Assembly: GCA_964017185.1 (NCBI GenBank)
Contig: OZ024872.1
Location: 38,632,188-38,696,187 of the forward strand
Length of the DNA: 64,000 nt
Reading direction: 5' to 3'
Source of the DNA: Rugalucina vietnamica
Lineage: Eukaryota > Mollusca > Bivalvia > Lucinida > Lucinidae
Shown: positions 54,790-64,000 of the stretch, one piece after another
Numbering within the stretch: the first letter of the stretch is position 1
How the letters are laid out: every line of letters starts with the position of its first letter
Program-made: the position numbers and the translations under genes
The notes under the pieces: generated by a model
Databases searched by the model: none
Seen by the model: the letters and a program-made list of their open reading frames with translations, nothing else
What the model was told of the DNA's origin: nothing

Positions 54790-56010
54790 TAACCCAAATC
54801 ATTATTCTCATTCATCTTTTTGCCATGATGCAATAAGGCAAAATCACTGAACCATGAAAGATAACTATAACTACCTAAGATTTAAGGTCTCACTCATCTT
54901 GTGAAAGAAGTGTGTTCATATACCAACTGAGTGCCAAAACACAAGGCAAAGTCACTGAGCCGTGAAATAAGTTCACACTGACCTATAAGTATTTCAGGGT
55001 CAAAGGTCTAGTAATACTTACTCATAATGTGGAAGAAATATGATCATATACCCATTCAGTGTTGAGATATAAAGCAAAATCACTGAACCATGAAAAAAGG
55101 TCATAGTGACCTATAAGTGTGATTGTGTTAAAGGTCTGGTCATACTCATTCATAATCGGAAAGTAGTATGACAAAATACCAACTGAGTGTCGAGATATAA
55201 GGCAAAATCACTGAACCATGAAATAAGGTCACAGTGACCCTGGAATACTTTACGGTCAAAGGTCTTGTCATACGCAAACATATCGTGAAAGAAGTATGCT
55301 CATATACCAATGGAGGGCCGAGATATAAAGGAAAATCACTGAACCATGAAAAAAGGTCATATTGACCTAGGACTACTTTAGGGTCAAAGGTCTTGTCATA
55401 CGCAAACATAATGTGAAAGAAGTTTGTTCATAAACCACTTGAGTGCCGAGATATAAGGCAAAGTCACTGAACCGTGAAATTAAGTCACAGTGACCTATAA
55501 GTATATTGGGGTCAAAGGTCTGGTCATACTCACTCATAATCTGAAAAAAGTATGAAAATATACTAACTGAGTGTCAAGATATAAGGCAAAATCACTGAAC
55601 CGTGAAATTAGGTCACAGTGACCTAGGACTACTTCAGGGTCAAAGGTCTTGTCATATGCAAACATACTTTGAAAGAAGTTTGTTCATAAACCATTTGAGT
55701 ATCGAGATATAAGGCAAAGTCACTGAACCGTGAAATTAGGTCAAAGTGACCTATACGTATATTGGGGTCAAAGGTCTGTTCATACTTACTCATAATCTGA
55801 AAAAAGTATGAAAATATACGAATTGAGTGTCAAGATATAAGGCAAAATCACTGAACCGTGAAATTAGGTCACAGTGACCTATAAGTATATCGGGGTCAAA
55901 GGCTTGATCGTACTCACTCATAATCTGAAAGAAGTAAGAAAATATACTGATTGAGTGTCAAGATATAAGGCAAAATCACTGAACCATGGAAAGTAGGTCA
56001 ACAGACCCAT
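54790..56010 (+). repeat. 128 bp satellite with ERE and DR1 motif in each unit
   Basis: At least eight units repeat at exactly 128 bases. The palindromic motif of the AGGTCAcagTGACCT type starts at 54970, 55098, 55226, 55354, 55482, 55610, 55738 and 55866, with degenerate ones at 55995 and before 54970. Each unit also has GGGTCAAAGGTCT (a DR1) about 25-30 bases downstream, and GATATAAGGCAAAATCACTG. Five of the eight palindromes have both AGGTCA half sites perfect; the other three are one base off. Confidence 0.97.
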
Positions 56011-56271
56011 ACAGTCATGACACACATGTCAGTGTCACAAAGTCAAAAGATGAATGACCAAGCATCTTCCTAAGTTGTTTTTGAAAGATGTAAATTACAG
56101 TCATAATCTTTGGCTTCATTGTTGCCAAATCTATAGGGTCACTGAAGAGGCTTAAGTAGCCGAAATCATGGTATGGCCCATCCCCTTTCTCATTAATATG
56201 TTCTCTGCTCTTAAAGGATCTCAGTTTAATTTTTATTATCTATTAAGAAATAAAAAGAAAACAATTCAGGG

Positions 56272-57650
56272 AGTTCTAGATTTTGACCTCTAGCCCCGCC
56301 CCACTGATAAAAACAAATGAGATTTTAGAGCGTATTTTGTATAGGAAAAATATGTACTTTTTGTTGTTTTTTCCGTGTTGGGTTGGATGTCTAAAACCTG
56401 TTTTTAAGCATGAATATTATATATAGAAACAATTTCTGTTTCTATAAAATCTTTAAAAATATTATATTTGATAGAAAAGAAGTAAAATGGCAGCCATAAC
56501 TATCTGATCATAAATAATGAGCCATTAAGCAAACATTCCGAGGTGAAAAACCTTGGGCGTGTGCATTTGTGAATTTAAATATGATTTTTACAACTGTTTT
56601 ACCTAAACTGTCAGGTCTTTTACTTGAAATAGACAAATACATCATTCTTATATGAAATGGGGCATTAAAATACCATGATTACAATGCAAACACATGAATA
56701 TTATGATGCATTTTTGTATAGGGGTTGATTTTAAGAAATGGCAGCCATCTTGGACGCCATCTTGAATACTGGAGTTATGCAAGGTTTGCCAAGGTGGCAA
56801 ACGCTGGATTTTAAAACTACAGACCAATACGAACATTTTGGTATATAGAAACAAATGTGGTACTCCATAGACCACCCCCTTGAAAGATAGCCCATGATAT
56901 TTGCTCCACTATGACGCCGACCCAGAGGTCCGATGTCATGGAACCTAAAGTGTATGAAGTATGAATGCTTTATGATAAGTTCTTGTCAAGATATGGACTC
57001 CTTGTAAAAGTTACACAGCAGTACATCTATTTTTACAGTGTTCTAGTTTTTAACCTCTAGCCCCACCCCCAGGCATGGACCCAGAGATCCGATGCCATGA
57101 AATGAAACTCAACCCTACAGGGTACCTATGGTCCGAGTATGAAAGCCCTCTGATAAAAAGTTTTCAAGATATAGACTTCTAGAATACTATATCACAGAAA
57201 AGCCATAATTATTAATGGTGTTCTAGATTTTAACCTCTAGCCCGACCCCCTGGTATGGACCAGGGATCTGATGCCATGGAATAAAAGCCGACCCTACAGG
57301 GTGTCATTGGCCCAAGTATCAATGCTTTCCGATAAGTGGTTGTCAAGATATGGACTTCTAGAAAACACAAGAATTGCCATTTTTGAAGGAGTTCTAGATT
57401 TTAACCTCCAGCCCCACCCCCTGGCCTGGACACAGGGGCCCGATGCCATGGAATGAAAGTTAACCCTACAGGGTATCTATGGTCCAAGTATGAATGCTTT
57501 CTGATGAGTGGTTGTCAAGATATGGACTTATAGAAAACTTTAACGCAAGAGTGACGCGCACGGGAACGCGCACGCGCACGGGAACGGGAACGTGGACGAC
57601 CGGGGTAACTGCAATAGCTCTATGCACTTCGTGCAGTCGAGCTAAAATAT
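56272..57650 (+). mobile_element. Helitron-like element with ~175 bp satellite core
   Basis: GTTCTAGATTTTAACCTCTA with GCCCCACCCCC recurs at about 57040, 57216 and 57391 (and in diverged form at 56272); ATGCCATGGAATGAAA and AACCCTACAGGGTA recur in step. The end has GC-rich CGCACGGGAACG repeats, then the hairpin TGCACTTCGTGCA and GAGCTAAAA. The insert 56310-56880 is not satellite and contains GGCAGCCATCTTGGA. Confidence 0.65.
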
Positions 57651-57654
57651 ATAT

Positions 57655-57880
57655 ATATTAAGATCGTATGCATACTCAGCAGCCCTGCCTTCTTCAGGAC
57701 ATCTGTGTCTGGGAGTGACATGGAATCAAGCTTGACACCAAGGCGTAAGTATAAAAGGCTGTGGTACTGCCAGTCCTCTTATGCATGTCAGACTTGGACG
57801 GTATAACAACGTCAAGCAAAGAGACTTAATCATTTCCACTTCAGCTGTTTGAGAAAGCTATTAAAATCAAGTCTTGATTA
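57655..57880 (+). pseudogene. LINE fragment (thumb region)
   Basis: The plus strand reads SSYACQTWTV followed by RLNHFHFSCLRKLLK, matching the 39.7-39.85 kb part of the LINE pseudogene. Stops interrupt it. Confidence 0.65.
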
Positions 57881-58252
57881 ATGACCACACTGTAAAACAT
57901 TGGACTATTTCCAAGATGCATCAAATATATACAGTTTTGTCTACAAGTTTCCGTTTAAAATACTTCTCTTAATGCACCTATTATATAATATTTATTGTTT
58001 AATCGATAACTAAATTGGAAGTGTCTCTTTTGATAAATTAAAGGAAATTAAAATATATTCAAACTTCCTTGGCATATTATTTTATTGCTGCACCAGTTTA
58101 ACAATAGATGGTTTAAAAACCCTGATGTACATGTACGCGACACATGGAACAAACCAGCCTGACTTCATTATTGTTTTTGCCAATAATGTTTCAGTATGCT
58201 TTGTACCATACGCGTATTTATTGCAACTGGTTTTATTGCATTTATTTAAGGA
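57881..58252. other. Unassigned AT-rich sequence
   Basis: No feature recognised. Confidence 0.4.
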
Positions 58253-58725
58253 TTGAAATTCAGATTTTCGCTTTCACTGGATGATGAAAAACATTATGCT
58301 GTTTTAATGTCTGTGAAGCCCGAAGGGCTTCTCGGAGACATTAAAACAGCTCATGTTTTTCATCATCCAGTGAAAGCTAAAATCTTAATTTCAATACTTA
58401 TATTTACATTTTATATTATCAATCAAGTATCAGATTTTTAATTGCGCATATCACCGTTCAGTTTCATGTTATTTGACATTAAATCCAACTTAACGTAATT
58501 TTGGAACAGCCAAAACGTCAAATTTTCGCGCCTAACGTCATGGCGATACGTGACCAACGTCACGACAACAAGAGTAAACAAACAACGTCACAGGATGGGT
58601 TTTGACGTCGCCCCGCCCATAGGCGTGGCCTCTAGATCACGTGACTTAATGTTTTTCACTGGGAAATGAAGAACATCAAGAAAGATACTTTCATCTTGGG
58701 CGATTGCAATAAAAATGTAAATATT
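58253..58725 (+). mobile_element. CRE-rich family, uninterrupted copy
   Basis: The stem GCTTTCACTGGATGATGAAA pairs with TTTCATCATCCAGTGAAAGC around TTAATGTCTGTGAAGCCCGA. The body has AACGTCA repeats, TTTTGACGTCG, GGCGTGGCC and ATCACGTGAC, ending AAAAATGTAAATATTATA. It shows what 35450-36303 looked like before its nested insertion. Confidence 0.85.
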
Positions 58726-58829
58726 ATATAATAAATGTATGAATTGGTTAATCAATGAATTACATGTAAATAGAAAATGTCTGCCTAGAAACATTTAAGA
58801 AATCAATCAATACCTGGCGAGGTTTGGGT

Positions 58830-59155
58830 CCTGTAAAATCGGTTTAAGCCCCCTGTAATTTTATATTACTGAACGTTCCAAGGCGATACTTCTGCTGTGG
58901 TTCTATTTGCTTTATGTTTTGCAGTCGAAATTTTGTGCTGTTTGAACCGTATGTACGTTTTCATAGTTTTAGTAAAGTTCGGTTAACTGAGTGGCCGCTT
59001 ATTGAGAAATAGCTGTTCACTTGGCTTACGATATGTTTTCTAAGTATAAGTACCTATTCCTGTCAATTTAGTTTTTTCCCACTTGGGTTTTTGGAGTGGG
59101 AATTTCTTTCTGATTGCGCCTTTTCCTAATCATTGCTACTTGTACCTTTTTAAAC
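58830..59155 (+). repeat. Dispersed repeat family D copy
   Basis: GTAAAATCGGTTTAAGCCCC, GATACTTCTGCTGTGGTTCT, AACTGAGTGGCCGC and TTGCGCCTTTTCCTAATC, ending TACTTGTACCTTTTTA. Confidence 0.8.
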
Positions 59156-59342
59156 TTGTATGACGTTTTTAAGAGCTACACCAGTTTTACAAACGAGACA
59201 GGCGTCTGTTATCTATGTAATCTGACGCCAGTTTGTTCCGTAATAGGAAATTTTAAACCATTATGAATTTGAATAGTTGAATTGATCGTTTATTGGAATA
59301 TTTCCTCACGTGAAAACAAAAACGGTGGAAATGAGTCATTTC

Positions 59343-59345
<3 letters not shown>

Positions 59346-59387
<42 letters not shown>
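59346..59387 (+). repeat. Poly-T tract (42 bases)
   Basis: An uninterrupted run of T. No retroelement could be attached to it. Confidence 0.98.
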
Positions 59388-59388
<1 letters not shown>

Positions 59389-59865
59389 TCAATAAGAAGT
59401 TGTGGCATTTTACTCATCATACAAATCTTTTGTTGCACACATTACGAAAACATGCCTATATAATATACAGAGATCTTTTAAGTTGTAAAAAGGAAAAAAA
59501 TTCAGTTCTTACGAGTACCCAAAATCTATGTTTTGGAGCAAAAATAAGAAAGAAACAAAAATGACAACTAAACTGAAAATATTGACCTATTTAAATGATT
59601 TCAGAATCAATTTATCTTAAGCCATGACTGATCATTTGGCATTGCTTCAAGTATTAGTTTATTTTACCAATCCACCAATAAATTATATATATGCAATTAA
59701 ATATGCAAATCAACTGGAATAATTGCTTAACATGCGATTTGACAGACCGACGTAAATGCCTTTCGATTTTTAAGGACTGAAATGAGCTAGAAAAACTGAT
59801 GGTACCTGAGTAAAACAGTATAGACGTATTCTCAGGCTAGGAAACTAAAACGATCCACATCAGGA

Positions 59866-60090
59866 AAAGTATACCCTTTTGAACACCACTTTTATATAGA
59901 AAAACTGGGGTTTGAAGGGGTTTACCTATTTTCCTTAATCTTAATCCAAAACATAGATTGTGGGTACACGTTAGAACCGCCTTGGGCAATGAGCAAAAAT
60001 AAGAAAAATATTAACGATTTTCTACTGAAAAAATTGTTTTTTACATATGAAAAAAATCTGTATATTGCATGGACAAGTTTTTGAAATGAG
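59866..60090. mobile_element. GAACCGCC-hairpin repeat, truncated stem
   Basis: TATATAGAAAAACTGGGGTT, CCAAAACATAGATTGTGGGT, then AGAACCGCCTTGGGCAATGA (hairpin partner deleted) and TATTGCATGGACAAGTTTTT. Confidence 0.8.
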
Positions 60091-60117
60091 CTTTTTATTT
60101 CCTATGCAGTAGGTCAT

Positions 60118-60425
60118 GTCCAGATAAATTCTAAACGACAGTGTTTATAACCAACTACAGGCATTAACTGTCAACGGTATATGAAACTTTAAGCCAACGT
60201 CTGTAATGAACTTCCAGCAGTGACACGGGAGACAATGGTGTGACTTCTGTGCCAAAGAGGTCTGGTTTTCATGTCCAGATATATTCTATAGTAGACAGTA
60301 CCAACCATTGGCATTAACTGTCATCAGTGGGTGAAACTTTGAACTAAGGCCTATAATAAACTTCCAACAGTGACACGATAGACAATGGTGTAACTTCTGT
60401 GCCAAAGAGATCTGGTTTTCATGAG
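60118..60425 (-). repeat. ~153 bp tandem pair
   Basis: CATGTCCAGATA...GCATTAACTGTCA...GTGACACGGGAGACAATGG...CCAAAGAGGTCTGGTTTTCA is present twice. Both units stay open on the minus strand (HENQTSLAQKSHHC / HENQISLAQKLHHC), but no protein family is recognised. Confidence 0.8.
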
Positions 60426-60679
60426 TGAAGTGTCTAACATAGTCTGTAACACCTACTTTGGAGCGTCGAGTACCAACAAATATGCTCAACTACCTTCTTT
60501 CCGAAATGACTGCTGCTATACTTCAGTATGTTCAGTCCCCATTATAAAAAGACTACAGCCACGATAGTACCAGTACACAGTATGCTAGAAGTCATTTTCT
60601 GGTTCATGGAGTCAAAAAGAGCTTTAGCGTAATCTACTGAATAATACGTTCTTGGTCATTGACAGAGTCTAATACCAGA

Positions 60680-60985
60680 TCAATTATTGTTTTAAAGATG
60701 TTAATAGTTGGTCACTGTTGGTCTTGATTATAATACCCTTCCATTAGAGTTTTCTCTCAATACATTGATAACCAGAGATATACGGTCAACCAAGTTACTA
60801 GAACGTTTTTGCTAGATGGTCATGGGTGAAACAGGTCGAACTTCATATCATTATTGTTAAGATGTTAATAGTTGGTCATGGATGGTCTTGATTATAATAC
60901 CCTTCCATTTTTGTCACTTATTAAAGACAACTCCTTATATATCTTGATAACCAGAGATTTACTGTCGATCAACTAATAATATACA
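60680..60985 (+). repeat. ~165 bp tandem pair
   Basis: GATGTTAATAGTTGGTCA, GGTCTTGATTATAATACCCT and TTGATAACCAGAGAT recur. A diverged relative (GATGATAATAGCTGGTCAG) lies at 47050, which suggests that part of 46.95-47.1 kb was duplicated to here. Confidence 0.75.
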
Positions 60986-61765
60986 TAACCACAAAAAATA
61001 ACGCATCACTATAAAAGTTAATGTTTAATTGTATTTGGTTGTCTTGAGTATATTTTCGCGATCATATGCTATGTTCTGGTACATGGAACAATGATTTCTG
61101 TAATTTGGCTTTGGTCACGCTGTTTATTGTTTTACGTATACGCGACGTTATTTTTTTCAGCAGGTCTCCCCCTAAAATACTGGACTTTGCTTTGATTTGA
61201 AAACAAATAACATTAGCATGTAGCCATTGACGTTTTTAATGAAAAAAAAAATGAAAAATTAAGCGTTCGCAACTTCGCAATTAATTTGCGCACCCAGGTG
61301 TTGGCTTTCTTTGTTGACGTCAGCCTGAACTGGCACTCTACTATTCAAACAATCGTATCAGGTACGGTACGTGGCGCGTGGTAATGTACGACATTTTTGT
61401 CCAAATAGCAACGTGTTGCGGGCAATCTTTTGACTTTTAAAGATTTTAGCTTTGTGACGTGGTTTTGGAAATTAACGACAAATGATATAAACAGGTGAAG
61501 ACTTAGCGTATCCGATAATAACAACATCGGGAGTAAAACAATCTTCCGGTTTGATTTCGTTTTCTCTAAAGTTTTCGAAAGCGCACTACAATGCTTAAAA
61601 CAGTTTTATCGCATATCATACGGTATGGTAGGTATGTGAATTTCAGCCTGAATTGGGGTTGCCGTAGACGTTATGCAATATCTCGGCATTAACAAGTGAT
61701 AGCATGGTAAGTTTAGTATTCACAATTTTTGCATTATCGATTGGATTCCAGCTTACAGAAAATCA
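60986..61765. other. Unassigned sequence
   Basis: No gene or repeat recognised. Confidence 0.4.
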
Positions 61766-61844
61766 ATATCGGAAATACGGGTAACCAAAACCACCCAGAT
61801 CTCAAAGTCAGCGTGGTTTTGGTTACCTGTATTTGCAATATCGA
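61766..61844. repeat. Hairpin with 25 bp stem
   Basis: GGAAATACGGGTAACCAAAA with CCAC pairs with GTGG and TTTTGGTTACCTGTATTTGC, with one or two mismatches and a loop of about 25 bases. Confidence 0.85.
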
Positions 61845-62319
61845 TTATCTCTAAACGAGCAACCAGCCAATAATGCAAAACATGGCGAATTGAATTAAAG
61901 CCAATTTATACAACTTTCCCATATTTCATCACCGATTAATCGGATTGAAGGTTTGAGAAGTTAGAATTATTTGAGTGAGTGACGAGTTATTTATGTGTTT
62001 CAGTATATAGTTTGCTATGTGGTCCTGGGCGAATAAAGCAAAATACAAAATCATCATCGTTAAGAATTTAATACTGGGTCACTGCTAGTTTAAGTAATAG
62101 TTTTGATATTACACAGTATTTTTTGTATCTAATTAGATACATCGTTTCTAATACATGTATGTGGCAATTACCGACATTCGGCCAAACACCTTTATAGTGT
62201 TTATTCGCAATTTTTAATGGCTGTTGCTTGGAAACGTTTGATACAGAGAAACACCTTCCGCTCAACCGAAAAAAGTTTCTTTCGTCACCCATATAAGTAA
62301 CAAAGGCACTGTTTATAAT

Positions 62320-62540
62320 TGGGCTACAATGCGAGAAAATGTACCTTCGGACAATTTGTTAAGGAAAAACATTTTGCTTTGAATGTATAATGTTTCTAGA
62401 GTCTAGTAGTCTTTATTTGTCTGGATTATTCAAGTTACTTTGTTAGTTATGACAAATTTATTATACAAACAATACAGACGTCATTTTTCTGAAAACTGAT
62501 GTCAAAGTTGCGCAATGCAGTTAGTAGACCAAACAACACA
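62320..62540. mobile_element. Partial copy of the 47.1 kb inverted-repeat element
   Basis: GAGAAAATGTACCTTCGGAC, GTTTCTAGAGTCTAGTAG and GACGTCATTTTTCTGAAAAC match the right half of 47133-47727 in reverse. Confidence 0.75.
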
Positions 62541-62629
62541 AGTAAACGCCATCTTATAAAAGCAACCAGCAAGTTTAAAAAGGACTCTACAACTAAACAT
62601 TACGAAAACATTCCCATGCAATGTAAAGA

Positions 62630-62900
62630 GATTTTTAAAGTTGTAAAAAGTGAAATTTTTCAGTAGATTTTTTTATATATATATTTTTTTCTTATTTTTG
62701 CTCAAAACATAGATTGTGGGTACAAGTTAGAACCGCCATGCCGAGGCGGTTCTAACGAATACCAACAATGTACCCACAATTTATGTTTGACCAAAAATAA
62801 GAAATTTAGGTATACCCCTGCAAACCCCACTTTTTCTATATTTAAATTGGGGTTTAAGGGGAATTACATTTCATGGACGGACATGTTTTCCTGATGGTAG
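62630..62900. mobile_element. GAACCGCC-hairpin repeat copy
   Basis: TTATTTTTGCTCAAAACATA, AGAACCGCCATGCCGAGGCG with GTTCTAACG, CAAAAATAAGAAATTTAGGT and an AAACCCCACTTTTTCTATAT stem with its partner. Confidence 0.85.
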
Positions 62901-63024
62901 CTTAAGATGAAAAATGGTGAATTTTGTTTTGCTGAAACATAAACTGCGAATATATGTTGATGTAAATACCAAACGATGTCTTTATTTTTAATGTAAAACA
63001 TAGCATAACGATAACATATCCCTG

Positions 63025-63145
63025 TAATCTATATCCCCTTGTACTCCACTTTTGTATAGTAAAACTGGGGTATACAGGGGTATACAATTATTCTTATTTT
63101 TTTTTTATTCAAAATATAGATATATTGCATGGGCATGTTTTCGCA
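63025..63145. mobile_element. GAACCGCC-hairpin repeat, half copy
   Basis: CCTTGTACTCCACTTTTGTA, AAACTGGGGTATACAGGGGT and TATTGCATGGGCATGTTTTC. The GAACCGCC stem itself is lost. Confidence 0.75.
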
Positions 63146-64000
63146 ATGAAATGAGAGAACCAATGTTTCAGAACAACCTAAAATTCCTAATCGGCTGAGT
63201 CACGATCAGGGTTGCTTTTACCAGCTTGGTCATGTTATGCCCGTATAATTCAATAGGATATTATCCAAGAATAAATGTTTATATTTTACCATTGCTCTTA
63301 GGCAATAAGCTTTCTGGCGATATATAACAATAGGTTATTTTATGCAACATTTTGCTATATCAAGGCAATATATGTCCAAAAATCACCATATGTCACATGT
63401 CATGATGTTGCACTTTTATTTTGGGTGTTTTCTAAGCTGGTTTGCTGTTATGTTCAAAACTAAGTTAGGTCCAATGTAATATTAAAGGCACATATGTCCC
63501 ATGTAATATTTTTACGGAATTCAGTTCGGACAAAAAAAAATAACAAAGATGTGGCATAGTAAGTAAAACTGTACTTTTGTTATGGTTTCATTTTTTATTG
63601 GTGTCTTTAGTTGACAGGTAAAAAAAAACTACACACATGTATTGATTAGAACATGATTTTTTGGTATCTAGTCTTTCATTGTTTAGACAAAAGAAAGTTT
63701 AGAATAAATGGAAGTTGAACCAACAGTGAAGAGTACTTGTTTCTTTAAAGACCATTATTTTTATGTAGAGTCCGTAGACCCTATTTTCAAAACGGAAGTT
63801 CAATTAACAAGGATAAACTGGTCTTATTGTATTTCAGACTGAGGACTAGTAAAACATGTCTGAAGGTTTTGTTACGAAATTGTATAAGACTGCTGATATG
63901 ATCAAATGTATTTTTGCATGGCCTGTAGCGTCCGTAGCCCCATGGTAAGAGGTACCTTAGAAATAAAATGTTAGTTGCAATCAAGGTTTCCTCCAAATTT
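63146..64000. other. Unassigned sequence to window end
   Basis: No supported gene, RNA or repeat. Confidence 0.4.

Larger units (their letters stand above)
53925..56255. mobile_element. 2.3 kb inverted-repeat element carrying a 128 bp satellite
   Basis: AAACTGAGATCCTTTAAGAG, CGTATTAATG, GATGGGCCATACCG and TTCGGC..CTTCAGTGAACCC on the left (53940-54045) are mirrored by GGGTCACTGAAGAGG, GCCGAAATCATGGTATGGCC and TCTTAAAGGATCTCAGTTT on the right (56136-56235). Inside are a LINE fragment and the satellite. Confidence 0.8.

Noticed and set aside
59253-59438. Lys-rich ORF
   Set aside because: Translation of the 42-base poly-T tract.

Overview
The window looks like non-coding-rich genomic DNA from an invertebrate animal, most likely a bivalve mollusc. 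It is AT-rich, has no bacterial-style operons, and its few recognisable coding blocks are short, intron-separated exons with GT-AG boundaries. It is packed with transposon-derived repeats of kinds common in bivalves: arrays of 130-490 bp satellite-like monomers ending in a hairpin plus CTAA, small inverted-repeat elements, tRNA-derived SINEs, mariner, and old LINE fragments. The family and taxon calls rest on recognition by eye; no database search was possible.

The only confident host gene is on the minus strand between about 29.65 and 42.65 kb. Five exons (42508-42645, 36320-36472, 31902-32069, 30310-30474, 29653-29779) join in frame, all four internal junctions in phase 2, to give part of the extracellular Cache-type ectodomain of a GPR158/GPR179-like class C receptor (Drosophila CG31760 type; GPR158 is the metabotropic glycine receptor). 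The signal peptide, early exons, rest of the EGF-like linker, and seven-helix domain were not found and probably lie outside the window or in exons too short to see. Two of the exons have local extra copies: the 42.5 kb exon has one truncated and one decayed copy upstream, and the 36.3 kb exon has three truncated tandem copies that keep the splice acceptor, plus a decayed copy at 35.35-35.45 kb.

Layout. 0-3.6 kb: fragments of a roughly 470 bp repeat and small inverted-repeat elements. 3.65-13.77 kb: one Helitron-like element with about 2.4 satellite monomers, into which four different structured elements have inserted (4.12-5.52, 5.74-9.05, 9.29-11.82 and 12.04-13.33 kb). The second is a 3.3 kb near-loopless palindrome, and the third carries about twelve copies of a 32 bp CCCCGGGG-centred palindrome. 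14-21.3 kb: several terminal-inverted-repeat elements, including a hAT-like MITE with an 8 bp target duplication. 22-29.6 kb: MITEs, a cAMP-response-element-rich inverted-repeat element, and a duplicated exon-like block. 29.6-44 kb: the receptor gene, with introns full of MITEs, a SINE, a LINE pseudogene, microsatellites and long hairpins. 44-53 kb: segmental duplications, a mariner copy with a SINE dimer inside, and further inverted-repeat elements. 53.9-57.65 kb: an inverted-repeat element containing an exact 128 bp satellite whose monomers each carry an estrogen-response-element palindrome and a DR1 nuclear-receptor motif, followed by a second satellite with a Helitron-like end. 57.6-64 kb: more repeats and intergenic or intronic sequence.

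The most unusual observations are the nuclear-receptor-site satellite, the receptor exon duplications made from phase-symmetric exons, and the set of elements whose ends are built from tandem short palindromes.
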